From positions 1 through 64,000 of the forward strand of contig JABZFM010000024.1 of the NCBI GenBank assembly GCA_014237465.1: a stretch of 64,000 nt of DNA. Reading direction: 5' to 3'. Below, piece by piece: positions 9,936 through 18,782 of the stretch. The notes beneath the pieces are model-generated. The model worked only from the letters and a program-made list of their open reading frames with translations. It did not search any database and was not told the origin of the DNA. Source of the DNA: Desulfobacteraceae bacterium. Its GTDB lineage: Bacteria; Desulfobacterota; Desulfobacteria; Desulfobacterales; Desulfosalsimonadaceae. The translations under genes were made by a program, and so were the position numbers. The stretch's first letter is position 1. Every line of letters begins with the position of its first letter.

Positions 9936-10076
9936 TTTGCATATCCGGTTCGGTTAAGTTGGTTAGAAAAATTGCACATCGCTGAAAGGTAGGGTGCATT
10001 CTATGCACCATATTCAGTGAAGTTTAAGCTTTCCCCCGGTGCGTAAAACGCACCCTACTTGAGCGAAGTGGATAAC
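9936..10076. repeat. 141-bp dispersed repeat, copy A (truncates cyclase copy 4)
   Basis: By eye this stretch is identical over 141 bases to 26518-26658. Inside are inverted arms GTAGGGTGC (9989-9997) and GCACCCTAC (10050-10058), plus nested GGTGC/GCACC motifs, so it can fold into a hairpin. At its right edge the sequence passes straight into the interior of a cyclase gene. The element's last bases (TAA at 10073-10075) put a stop in that frame. It encodes no protein and looks like a non-autonomous, MITE-like element. Confidence 0.9.
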
Positions 10077-10186
10077 GCGCTCATCCTCTTCAGACACCAG
10101 AACAAGCCTCTCCCATAGATTTCACCCAACCCCACTCCTACACCCCCAAGTTTCTCGCTGATAAAATCCTCACTACTCGAAGTGCC

Positions 10187-13100
10187 ATGGAGGGCGAACG
10201 GAAGCGGGTGACGGTTCTTTTTGCTGATGTTGCCGGTTTTACTTCGATGTCTGAAAAACTCGATCCCGAAGAAGTCCACCAGATCATGGACGGGTGTTTT
10301 AAAATATTGATGGATGAGATTCACAATCATCAGGGGACAATAAATCAATTTACCGGGGACGGGGTGATGGCGTTATTCGGCGCACCGGTTGCTATAGAAA
10401 ACCATGCCCAGAATGCTTGTCAAGCTGCGCTATCCATACAAAATGCTATTAAAAATTACAGTGAAGAATTGAAGAATAAGTATGGCTTTAAATTTAAAAT
10501 GCGAATCGGTCTTAACTCAGGCCCTGTAATCGTTGGATCTATCGGTGATGATCTGCGTATGGACTATACCGCTATCGGGGATACCACCAACTTGGCTGCC
10601 CGGATGGAAAGCATGGCACAGCCGGGTACCATTCTTGTTTCGCCCATCACTTACAAGCGGGTCAGCCAGTTTTTTAAATTTGAACCGCTCGGCAAGGTGA
10701 CGGTGAAAGGAAAAGAAGAGCCGTTAGATGTATACGAGTTAATTAAAGCCAAAGCTGACAGGCCACATCTGGGCTTTGAGCGGCAGATTTATTCTGAAAT
10801 GGTGGGTCGGGACAATGACCTCAACAAATTAGAACTTCAAGTAAATAAAGCCGTTGATGGGGAAGGATCTATCGTTAATGTAATCGGCGAGGCGGGCATC
10901 GGAAAATCGAGGCTGATTGCTGAGTTAAAAAATCGGGATGTGGTGAGTCGTGTTACCTTTCTGGAAGGAAGGGCCATCTCCATCGGCAGAAATCTAAGCT
11001 TCCACCCTATCATCAACCTCCTGAAGCACTGGGCCCGTATTAAAAAAGACGATAATTCATCAACAGCACTCGGCAAACTGGAAACAGCAATCAGAAGTGT
11101 TTGCCCGGAAGATACAAATGAAATTTTTCCGTTTGTGGCAACCCTTATGGGTATGAAGCTATCCGGCCGACACGCAGAGAGGGTGAAAGGTATTGAGGGG
11201 GAGGCGCTTGAAAAACTGATTTTTAAAAATATGCGGGATCTTTTGGTCAAGTCAACTGAGCTGACGCCTTTGGTTGTTGTGATTGAGGACCTGCACTGGG
11301 CAGATACCAGCTCCATCGAACTCATGGAATCCCTGTTCCGCCTTGCAGAAACCCAACGGATTGTTTTTATCAACGTATTTAGACCCAATCACCCGGAAAC
11401 CGGCGACAAAATAATCGAATCCATCAAAGAAAAAATGCCTGTCTATTATGTTGAAATCAGACTGCAACCGCTAAACGAACAAATGAGCGAAACGCTTATT
11501 AACAATATGCTCAATATCAGAGGCCTGCAACATTCGGTGATTGATCAGATCATCCAGCGTTCCGGCGGGAATCCTTTTTTCATCGAGGAAGTGGTGCGGT
11601 CGTTTATTGATGAGGGGGCGGTGGTCAAGACGAACGGAGCGTTTACGGTCACTGAAAAAATAGAGAAAATGGTGATTCCGCACACCATTAACGATGTACT
11701 GATAGCAAGGATTGACCGGCTGGATGAAAATACCCGGGATCTTATCAAAATCGCATCGGTCATCGGGAGGAGTTTTTTTTACCGGATTCTCACCGAAGTG
11801 GCAAACACGATTGATGGGATCGACAACCGGCTGTCTTATTTAAAACAGATTGAACTCATCAGGGAACGGCAACGGATGGAGGAACTGGAATATCTGTTCA
11901 AGCATGCCCTTGCCCAGGAAGCCGCTTATGAATCGATTTTGCACCAGAAACGAAAAGATCTGCATCTGCAAGTGGCCCAATCGATTGAAAAGGTCTTTGA
12001 TGAACGGTTGCATGAGTTTTATGGGATGCTGGCATTGCACTACATGAAGGCCGAAAATTATGAAAAAGCGGAAAAATATCTTGTCAAGGCCGGAGAAGAA
12101 GCACTAAAAGCCTCGGCATCCAGCGAAGCCTTAAATTACTATCAGGAAGGGTTAAAATTGTATCTCCAATTGAGTAAAGATACCGCAGACCCTGAAAAAC
12201 TGGCCATGTTTGAAAAAAATATCGCCATCGCCCTTTATAACAAATGCCGATGGGAAGAGGCAGTAGAGCATATTGATAAAGTTTTTAAATATTGGAATAT
12301 GCCTGTTTCTCCGAATCGGCTTCTCGCAATAATTAAGTTTATCAAAAATATCATTTTTATTATGGCGAGTCTTGATCGTGTATCCAGAAGAGCAAGGAAA
12401 ATACCCAGTCAAAGGGACAACGAGGTTTTTGAATTATTATATATGCGTGCCACAGCATTGGTTTATTTCGATAATGTCGAACTTTTTTTTCAAACTATAA
12501 GTGGATTTAATAAGATTTGCCAATTTGATTGGACCAAATCTCCAGCTGCAACCCAGGGCTTTTTAGGTACAGCTGCTATATTTTCTTTTGCTGGATTATT
12601 TTTTAAGATAGCTTACAAAATTCTGGATATCGGCAAAAGTAGAATGGATCAAGAAAATATTCAAAATCTTCTTACAGTCACTATGACGTATGATTATACA
12701 AACACTTTTTCTGGAAATTGGGAAAAGATAGCACCTATTAAAGAAACGCTTCTAAATGAAGCTCTAAAAAAAGGGGATTTGTTCAATGCAATAAATTATT
12801 TTGACTGCAAAACATTTGTATCAAACGATATGGGAGATTTTGATAACACCCAACGCCTGATTGATCAAATGCTCGAAATCGCAGTTGCTTATGATTATAG
12901 TCTTGCTAATGTTTATGCCGATATGCAAAAAACATACTTGTTGCTAAAAAAAGGCCAACTATCTGAAGCACTAAGTAAAGCTGAACAGGGTATAATATTT
13001 TCTGGCCGTCACAGTATGGGGCTTAACCAGCAAATGTTCTTTAGCTGGAGAGCTCAAGCACAAATTTTGTTAAATAATCTTGATGGAGCGAAAGAATCTT

Positions 13101-13603
13101 TACTTAGGGCTAAGGAAATAATCGATCATCATAAATATTTAGCTCCAAATTTCATTACACCCTATTTGATAGCTCAATTCATGATGCATATTTATTTATT
13201 AAAACAGGCCATCGTTTCTAATAAAAGCAATAATCTATCAAAGCTTAAAAACAAAGCTCGTCATAGTGGAAAAAAAGCTTTAAATATTTTAAAAAGGAAT
13301 GCGATAGACTGGACCCAAGGCCTCAGGTTGATGGGTGAATATTATTGGCTCATCGACAAACAGAATAAGGCATTAAAATGGTGGGATAAGGCAATCAAAA
13401 AGGGGGAAGCATTAGGTGCCCGGCCGGATTTGTCCCGAACCTATTCTGAAGTCGGCAAAAGCCTGCTGGAACCCGACAGCAAGTACAAAGAATTAAACGG
13501 CATCACTGCGGAAGAATACCTTGAAAAAGCACGGACCCTGTTTGAAGATATGAATCTTCAGTGGGATCTGGATGAGTTGGATAAGGTGATGGCGGGAAGA
13601 TAA
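10187..13603 (+). CDS. Class III cyclase / AAA ATPase / TPR protein, 5'-truncated (copy 4)
   Basis: A 1138-residue paralog of copy 5 that lacks the zinc ribbon. Codons for PIDFTQPHSYTPKFLADKI upstream of the ATG are still readable from 10076, but that frame is blocked by the TAA at the edge of the 141-bp repeat. The first usable ATG falls at the start of the cyclase domain (MEGERKRVTVLFAD) and has no Shine-Dalgarno. Catalytic features survive: D14, D58, N135, R139, and Walker A GEAGIGKS ~234-241. The first ~650 and last ~90 residues closely match copy 5, while the TPR middle is much more divergent. The gene may be expressed at low level or not at all; the absence of other lesions suggests a recent event or continued function. 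Confidence 0.85.
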   Translation: MEGERKRVTVLFADVAGFTSMSEKLDPEEVHQIMDGCFKILMDEIHNHQGTINQFTGDGVMALFGAPVAIENHAQNACQAALSIQNAIKNYSEELKNKYGFKFKMRIGLNSGPVIVGSIGDDLRMDYTAIGDTTNLAARMESMAQPGTILVSPITYKRVSQFFKFEPLGKVTVKGKEEPLDVYELIKAKADRPHLGFERQIYSEMVGRDNDLNKLELQVNKAVDGEGSIVNVIGEAGIGKSRLIAELKNRDVVSRVTFLEGRAISIGRNLSFHPIINLLKHWARIKKDDNSSTALGKLETAIRSVCPEDTNEIFPFVATLMGMKLSGRHAERVKGIEGEALEKLIFKNMRDLLVKSTELTPLVVVIEDLHWADTSSIELMESLFRLAETQRIVFINVFRPNHPETGDKIIESIKEKMPVYYVEIRLQPLNEQMSETLINNMLNIRGLQHSVIDQIIQRSGGNPFFIEEVVRSFIDEGAVVKTNGAFTVTEKIEKMVIPHTINDVLIARIDRLDENTRDLIKIASVIGRSFFYRILTEVANTIDGIDNRLSYLKQIELIRERQRMEELEYLFKHALAQEAAYESILHQKRKDLHLQVAQSIEKVFDERLHEFYGMLALHYMKAENYEKAEKYLVKAGEEALKASASSEALNYYQEGLKLYLQLSKDTADPEKLAMFEKNIAIALYNKCRWEEAVEHIDKVFKYWNMPVSPNRLLAIIKFIKNIIFIMASLDRVSRRARKIPSQRDNEVFELLYMRATALVYFDNVELFFQTISGFNKICQFDWTKSPAATQGFLGTAAIFSFAGLFFKIAYKILDIGKSRMDQENIQNLLTVTMTYDYTNTFSGNWEKIAPIKETLLNEALKKGDLFNAINYFDCKTFVSNDMGDFDNTQRLIDQMLEIAVAYDYSLANVYADMQKTYLLLKKGQLSEALSKAEQGIIFSGRHSMGLNQQMFFSWRAQAQILLNNLDGAKESLLRAKEIIDHHKYLAPNFITPYLIAQFMMHIYLLKQAIVSNKSNNLSKLKNKARHSGKKALNILKRNAIDWTQGLRLMGEYYWLIDKQNKALKWWDKAIKKGEALGARPDLSRTYSEVGKSLLEPDSKYKELNGITAEEYLEKARTLFEDMNLQWDLDELDKVMAGR

Positions 13604-13623
13604 AAAAATTTTCTTGCCAAGTA

Positions 13624-13666
13624 AAATTAACCCTGCTATTTTTCAATTAAAATATAAATTAACCCT
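13624..13666 (+). promoter_or_regulatory. Two direct repeats with 32-bp spacing upstream of DUF4143 ATPase
   Basis: AAATTAACCCT occurs at 13624-13634 and 13656-13666, exactly 32 bp apart. The second ends 18 nt before the ATG at 13685. Spacing and distance to the start codon match the array in front of the other DUF4143 gene, whose core sequence differs. This suggests an operator used by the gene's own product or a partner. Confidence 0.7.
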
Positions 13667-13684
13667 TTAAATGTTCATTAGCTC

Positions 13685-14989
13685 ATGGATCAAATCACAT
13701 TACAGGTGTTGCTGGGGCATAACCCATGGCTGCTTGATAAGAATGCGTGGCAGGATATCATAACCAGCCATCTTCCGGATCGGTATATTCCGCGGCACCT
13801 TGTTTCACCGCTTGAATGTATCAATAACAAAATTAATCTCATCATCGGCCCCAGACAGTCCGGCAAATCGACACTTATATGGCATTTTCTGGCAAACTTG
13901 TCACAGCCGTTTCTTTTGATTAATTGTGAAGAGCCATCCTGCCGGGAGCTGTGTAAATCCCCTGCACTATTTTTAACAAGTATTAAGGATATCGCAAGCC
14001 CGCTCCCCGGACTATTTTTTGAAGAGATTCAACATCTACCTGAAGCCGGTCTGTTTTTAAAGGGACTGGTGGATTTGAAACCCAATGTGCCGATTTTTGT
14101 TACCGGTTCCGCAAGTTATCACTTAAGAAGCAAAACACGGGAATCCCTTGCGGGCAGAGCTGTCCGGCATCACCTCCTTCCGTTCGGCATGACTGAGCTT
14201 TGGCCCGAACAACTGCCGCCTTTAATTTCAGAGGAAAAAGCAGCAACAAACTGGAAAGAGCTATTGATATGGGGTGGGTATCCGGAAGTGGTTTTAAATC
14301 AGAATAAGCAGGCAATTCTTGCACAGTTAGTTGAAGCCTTTGTATTACGAGATGCCTCGGATATCTACAGGATCAAACGACCGGATGCATTCAGGAAACT
14401 TCTCTCCCTTGCTGCATCGCAAATCGGGAACCTTGTCAATTTTTCCAATTGGGCTGAAAACGCCGGCATAAGTGTCAATACGGTCATTGAATATGTCAAC
14501 CTGATGGCGGAAAGTCATCTGGTGAAACTGGTTCCGCCTTTTGTGGGCGGCAAACGTGCTGAAGTGACATCAACCCCAAAAATCTTTTTCCTTGATAACG
14601 GGTTGCGCAATCTGTTGTTTGGCGGGTTTGCTTCTGAAAATCAACGGGCGGATTTTGGCGCTTTGACCGAAAATCTTGTTTTTACGGAATTGTGCAAAAA
14701 TACAAATCCCCTGCTGGATACGATACTGTATTGGCGGTCCAGTTCAGGAGCGGAAGTTGATTTTGTTATTCGGACAGCCGGGCAGCTGATTGCTGTTGAA
14801 GTGAAGGCCGGGGCATTAAAACGGCCCAAAGTGAGCCGATCGCTGAGGAGTTTTATCCAGGCTTACCGGCCCGACAAGGTATTTGTCTTTAACGAATCGC
14901 TTGTTGATTCTATAAAAATTGAAGGAATCGATGTTATATTTGACCGGCTGATTCACATACCTTCCAGGATAGGAAAAAATCAGCCTTAA
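13685..14989 (+). CDS. AAA ATPase with C-terminal DUF4143 domain (ATPase A)
   Basis: A 434-residue ATPase with Walker A GPRQSGKS at residues 55-62 and Walker B GLFFEEIQHL at ~108-117. The C-terminal DUF4143 part carries SSGAEVDFVI and, further on, VEVKAG. That D...EVK pattern is the one seen in PD-(D/E)XK nuclease-like folds. The AAA_14/DUF4143 family is very common in bacteria and archaea, but its cellular role is not established. The gene follows cyclase copy 4, with a pair of 32-bp-spaced repeats directly before its start. A second, distant homolog lies at 18772-20076 on the other strand. A defence, selfish-element or regulatory role are all possible. Confidence 0.9.
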   Translation: MDQITLQVLLGHNPWLLDKNAWQDIITSHLPDRYIPRHLVSPLECINNKINLIIGPRQSGKSTLIWHFLANLSQPFLLINCEEPSCRELCKSPALFLTSIKDIASPLPGLFFEEIQHLPEAGLFLKGLVDLKPNVPIFVTGSASYHLRSKTRESLAGRAVRHHLLPFGMTELWPEQLPPLISEEKAATNWKELLIWGGYPEVVLNQNKQAILAQLVEAFVLRDASDIYRIKRPDAFRKLLSLAASQIGNLVNFSNWAENAGISVNTVIEYVNLMAESHLVKLVPPFVGGKRAEVTSTPKIFFLDNGLRNLLFGGFASENQRADFGALTENLVFTELCKNTNPLLDTILYWRSSSGAEVDFVIRTAGQLIAVEVKAGALKRPKVSRSLRSFIQAYRPDKVFVFNESLVDSIKIEGIDVIFDRLIHIPSRIGKNQP

Positions 14990-14998
14990 AATTCAAGC

Positions 14999-15026
14999 GG
15001 CAGAACAACAAATTCGATGTTCTGCC
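14999..15026 (+). terminator. Hairpin after ATPase A
   Basis: GGCAGAAC (14999-15006) and GTTCTGCC (15019-15026) form a perfect 8-bp stem about 10 nt after the stop codon. There is no T tract, so it may be a weak terminator or only an mRNA-end hairpin. Confidence 0.45.
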
Positions 15027-15061
15027 TCATAGATACAATTACTTATTCAACCTGTCATTTA

Positions 15062-15135
15062 GCGGGCGGGGATGAACCCCGCCCCTACAAAAAATCCTGC
15101 TAACCCTTGTAGGGGCGGGCTTTATGCCCGCCCGG
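15062..15135. repeat. GC-rich palindromic repeat
   Basis: The arms are built from GGGCGGGG...CCCCGCCCCTACA and its inverse TGTAGGGGCGGGC...GCCCGCCC, giving a long cruciform-like structure between ATPase A and cyclase copy 5. It is a typical dispersed intergenic repeat and has no coding potential. Confidence 0.75.
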
Positions 15136-15197
15136 AAAAAGCTTGCGAATTTGCGACCATCTTTATGAAATCGTGTATTTAGTCGTGAGGATTCAAA

Positions 15198-18100
15198 ATG
15201 AAATGTCCAAAATGCCAACGTGAAAATCCTGAAGATGCAAGTTTTTGTAATGGATGCGGCCTTAATCTTCAAAATCCAGAATCCTCCCCTTCCATTGATT
15301 TCACCCAACCCCACTCCTATACCCCCAAGTTTCTTGCCGATAAGATTCTCACTACCCGAAGTGCCATGGAGGGTGAACGGAAGCGGGTCACCGTGCTATT
15401 TGCGGATGTGGCTGGATTTACTTCTATGTCTGAAAAACTCGATCCTGAACAGGTCCACCAGATCATGGACGGGTGCTTTAAAATCCTGATGGATGAAATT
15501 CACAATCACCAGGGAACGATTAATCAGTTTACCGGTGACGGGGTGATGGCTCTTTTTGGTGCGCCGGTTGCCATTGAAAATCATGCACAGAATGCCTGCC
15601 AGGCAGCGCTATCCATGCAAAGCGCTATTAAAAGATACAGCGAAAATTTGAAGACAAAGTTCGGGTTGGATTTTAAAATGCGGATTGGTCTCAACTCCGG
15701 CCCGGTGATCGTGGGTTCTATCGGGGATGATCTGCGGATGGACTATACTGCCATCGGCGATACCACAAATTTAGCCGCCCGAATGGAAAGCATGGCAAAG
15801 CCGGGCACAGTATTGGTTTCTCCAATCACTTACAAACGGGTTAGCCAGCAATTCGATTTTAAGCCTTTGGGTGAGGCCAAGGTTAAAGGTAAAGAAAAAC
15901 CTTTAGATGTATATGAGCTGATTAAAGCCAAGGTTGACAGACCACGTCTGGGTCTGGAGCGACAGATTTATTCTGAAATGGTCGGTCGGGATAACGATCT
16001 CAGCAAACTTGAACTTCAAGTCATGAAAGCTGCTAACGGGGAAGGATCCATTGTCAACGTGATCGGTGAAGCGGGCATTGGTAAATCAAGGCTTATTGCC
16101 GAGCTAAAGAACCGCGAAGTAGTGAAACGCACAACCCTTCTTGAAGGCAGGGCCATCTCCATCGGCAGAAATTTAAGCTTTCACCCCATTATAAACCTTT
16201 TTAAGCACTGGGCCCGTATTAAAGAAGACGATAATTCATCAACAGCACTCAGTAAACTGGAAACAGCCATCAGAAGTGTATGCCCGGAAGATACAAATGA
16301 AATTTTCCCTTTTGTGGCAACCCTGATGGGCATGAAGCTTTCCGGCAGGCACGCCGAAAGGGTTAAAGGCATTGAGGGGGAGGCGCTTGAAAAACTGATT
16401 TTTAAAAATATGCGGGATTTTTTAATTAAATCAACTGACCTGACACCTCTGATAATTGTGATAGAGGACCTTCACTGGGCGGATACCAGTTCCATTGAGC
16501 TTCTGGAAGCCCTGTCCAGCCTCGCAGAAACCCAGCGGATTCTTTTTATCAATGTATTCCGGCCCAATCACCTGGAAACAGGCGATAGAATCATAGAAAC
16601 CATCAAAGAAAAACTTCCTGTCTATTATGTTGAAATCAACTTGCAACCACTAAACGAACAAATGAGTGAAATGCTCATTAACAATATGCTCAATATAAGG
16701 GGTCTCCAGCATGCAATGGTTGATCAGATCATTCAGCGTTCCGGCGGCAATCCTTTTTTTATCGAGGAAGTGGTTCGGTCGTTTATTGATGAAGGCGCGG
16801 TGGTCAAAACAAATGGTGAGTTTGAAGTCACTGAAAAGATAGAGAAAATGATTATCCCGCATACCATCAATGATGTGCTCATGGCAAGGATTGACCGGCT
16901 TGATGAGAATACAAGAGATCTGGTCAAAGTCGCCTCGGTGATCGGGCGGAGCTTTTTTTACCGGATTCTTACACAAGTGGCAAACACGGTTGATGGGATC
17001 GACAACCGGCTGTCTTATTTAAAACAGATTGAACTCATTCGTGAGCGGCAGCGGATGGAGGAGCTGGAATATCTTTTCAAGCACGCCCTTGCACAGGAAG
17101 CGGCCTATGAGTCGATTTTGCTTCAGAAACGAAAAGATCTGCATCTGCAAGTGGCCCGATCAATCGAAAAGGTATTTGATGAACGGCTTCATGAATTTTA
17201 CGGGATGCTGGCACTTCATTATATAAAAGGCGAAGATTATGAAAAAGCAGAACATTATCTGGTAAAAGCCGGTGAAGAAGCCTTGCGTTCTTCTGCGTCC
17301 AGCGAAGCGTTGAACTATTATCAGGAAGGATTAAAGCTTTATTTGCAGTTTAATAAAGATACTGCAGACCCGGAAAAACTGGCCATATTTGAAAAAAATA
17401 TCGCCATCGCCCTATACAACAAGTCTCGATGGGTTGAGGCCGTGGAACACACAGATAAAGTTTTCGGGCACTGGAATATACCTACTTCCCCTAATAGGAT
17501 ACTCCTTCTGATAAAGTCTGCGAAAAATATAATCTCTATTATGACAGGCCTGTATCGTCTATTCGAAAAATCAAAACCTTCCCCCAGCAAAAGAGATAGC
17601 GAGTCATCAGATTTATTTTATAAAAAAGCTACGGCATTAATATATGTCGATAGTCTCAAATTTTTTTTTGATACTATCAGCAACTTTAACAATGCTTACA
17701 AGGTTGATATCGATAAGTCACAAGAAACGATCAACTTTTTTATAGGTACAGCCGGTGTGATTTCTGCAAGTGGTTTATCATTTAAATTAGCTTATAAAAT
17801 GTTAGAAATCGGCAAATCAAAAATGGATATGAATAACGTTAAAATTCTCATGTCGTATAACATGATATTTTTGATAGCGAATATTTTCTCGGGGAATTGG
17901 GACAGGATTGGACGTTTTAAAAAAACACTTGTAGATGACGCTTTTAAAAAAGGCGAAATGTTTGATGCCCTGAATTATATATTTTGGTTTCACTCTTTGA
18001 AAATCGAAACAGGTGATTTTTCAGATACTGACTTATGGATTAAAAAAATGAATGAAATTGCAAGCTCATATAATTATTATCTGGGGTATGTATACGCCAG

Positions 18101-18782
18101 CTTTTTCAAAATAGTGTCGCTAATAACGAGGAAAATTCAATTCTCTGAAGCTTGTGCGGAAGCTGACCATGTCATAACATTATGCAGCCAATATGATTTT
18201 AAACCGCATCACATGCTTGGTTTTTGCTGGAAAGCTGAAGCACTTGTTCTTTTAAATGATATTGATGGAGCTAAAAGATATATGTATCAAGGGGAAAAAA
18301 TAATTGATCAAGACAAGTTAACGCCCCCTTATATCATGGCAACCTATCTTATAGCTCAGTTCATTTTAGATATTACAATATTAAAGAGAGCCTTGACCTC
18401 TAAGGCTGACCCTGATCTATCAAATCTTAAAAAAAAAGCATGTAAAAGTGGAAAAGCCGCATTAAGGAAATTGAAAAATTATGCGCTAAACCGAACAAAA
18501 ACTCTTCGATTGATGGGCGAATATTACTGGCTCGCCGGCAAACAGAATAAAGCGCTCAAATGGTGGGATAAAGCCATCAAAAAAGGAGAAGAATTAGGCG
18601 CTCGACCGGATTTATCCCGTACCTATTTTGAAGTCGGCAAAAGCCTGCTGGAGCCCGGCAGCAAAACCAAAGAATTAAACGGCATCACCGCAGAAGAATA
18701 CCTTAAAAAGGCCCGGACCCTGTTTGAAGAGATGGACCTTCAGTGGGATCTGGATGAGTTGGATAAGGTGGTTAATCAATAA
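15198..18782 (+). CDS. Zinc-ribbon / class III nucleotide cyclase / AAA ATPase / TPR protein (copy 5)
   Basis: A complete 1194-residue paralog. It has one zinc ribbon (C3, C6, C17, C20), then the cyclase (~60-245) with metal aspartates D70 and D114. N191/R195 are the transition-state residues; Thr184 sits where ADCY-type enzymes have the purine-binding Asp, and Gln110 where they have Lys. Walker A is GEAGIGKS at 290-297, and a Walker B-like VIEDLHWAD follows. TPR repeats fill the rest. A GAGGA ribosome site precedes the ATG. Compared with copy 4, the catalytic head and the last ~90 residues are nearly the same while the TPR middle has drifted. The 3' end overlaps the convergent ATPase gene by 11 bp. 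Confidence 0.94.
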   Translation: MKCPKCQRENPEDASFCNGCGLNLQNPESSPSIDFTQPHSYTPKFLADKILTTRSAMEGERKRVTVLFADVAGFTSMSEKLDPEQVHQIMDGCFKILMDEIHNHQGTINQFTGDGVMALFGAPVAIENHAQNACQAALSMQSAIKRYSENLKTKFGLDFKMRIGLNSGPVIVGSIGDDLRMDYTAIGDTTNLAARMESMAKPGTVLVSPITYKRVSQQFDFKPLGEAKVKGKEKPLDVYELIKAKVDRPRLGLERQIYSEMVGRDNDLSKLELQVMKAANGEGSIVNVIGEAGIGKSRLIAELKNREVVKRTTLLEGRAISIGRNLSFHPIINLFKHWARIKEDDNSSTALSKLETAIRSVCPEDTNEIFPFVATLMGMKLSGRHAERVKGIEGEALEKLIFKNMRDFLIKSTDLTPLIIVIEDLHWADTSSIELLEALSSLAETQRILFINVFRPNHLETGDRIIETIKEKLPVYYVEINLQPLNEQMSEMLINNMLNIRGLQHAMVDQIIQRSGGNPFFIEEVVRSFIDEGAVVKTNGEFEVTEKIEKMIIPHTINDVLMARIDRLDENTRDLVKVASVIGRSFFYRILTQVANTVDGIDNRLSYLKQIELIRERQRMEELEYLFKHALAQEAAYESILLQKRKDLHLQVARSIEKVFDERLHEFYGMLALHYIKGEDYEKAEHYLVKAGEEALRSSASSEALNYYQEGLKLYLQFNKDTADPEKLAIFEKNIAIALYNKSRWVEAVEHTDKVFGHWNIPTSPNRILLLIKSAKNIISIMTGLYRLFEKSKPSPSKRDSESSDLFYKKATALIYVDSLKFFFDTISNFNNAYKVDIDKSQETINFFIGTAGVISASGLSFKLAYKMLEIGKSKMDMNNVKILMSYNMIFLIANIFSGNWDRIGRFKKTLVDDAFKKGEMFDALNYIFWFHSLKIETGDFSDTDLWIKKMNEIASSYNYYLGYVYASFFKIVSLITRKIQFSEACAEADHVITLCSQYDFKPHHMLGFCWKAEALVLLNDIDGAKRYMYQGEKIIDQDKLTPPYIMATYLIAQFILDITILKRALTSKADPDLSNLKKKACKSGKAALRKLKNYALNRTKTLRLMGEYYWLAGKQNKALKWWDKAIKKGEELGARPDLSRTYFEVGKSLLEPGSKTKELNGITAEEYLKKARTLFEEMDLQWDLDELDKVVNQ

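Noticed and set aside
10837-11388. A 183-codon open frame on the minus strand inside cyclase copy 4
   Set aside because: The plus-strand frame has clear AAA ATPase motifs; the opposite frame has no family match and is explained by codon composition.
10187-13603. Calling cyclase copy 4 an outright pseudogene
   Set aside because: Apart from the lost 5' end the frame is intact over 1138 codons with catalytic residues kept, so expression from the internal ATG cannot be excluded.
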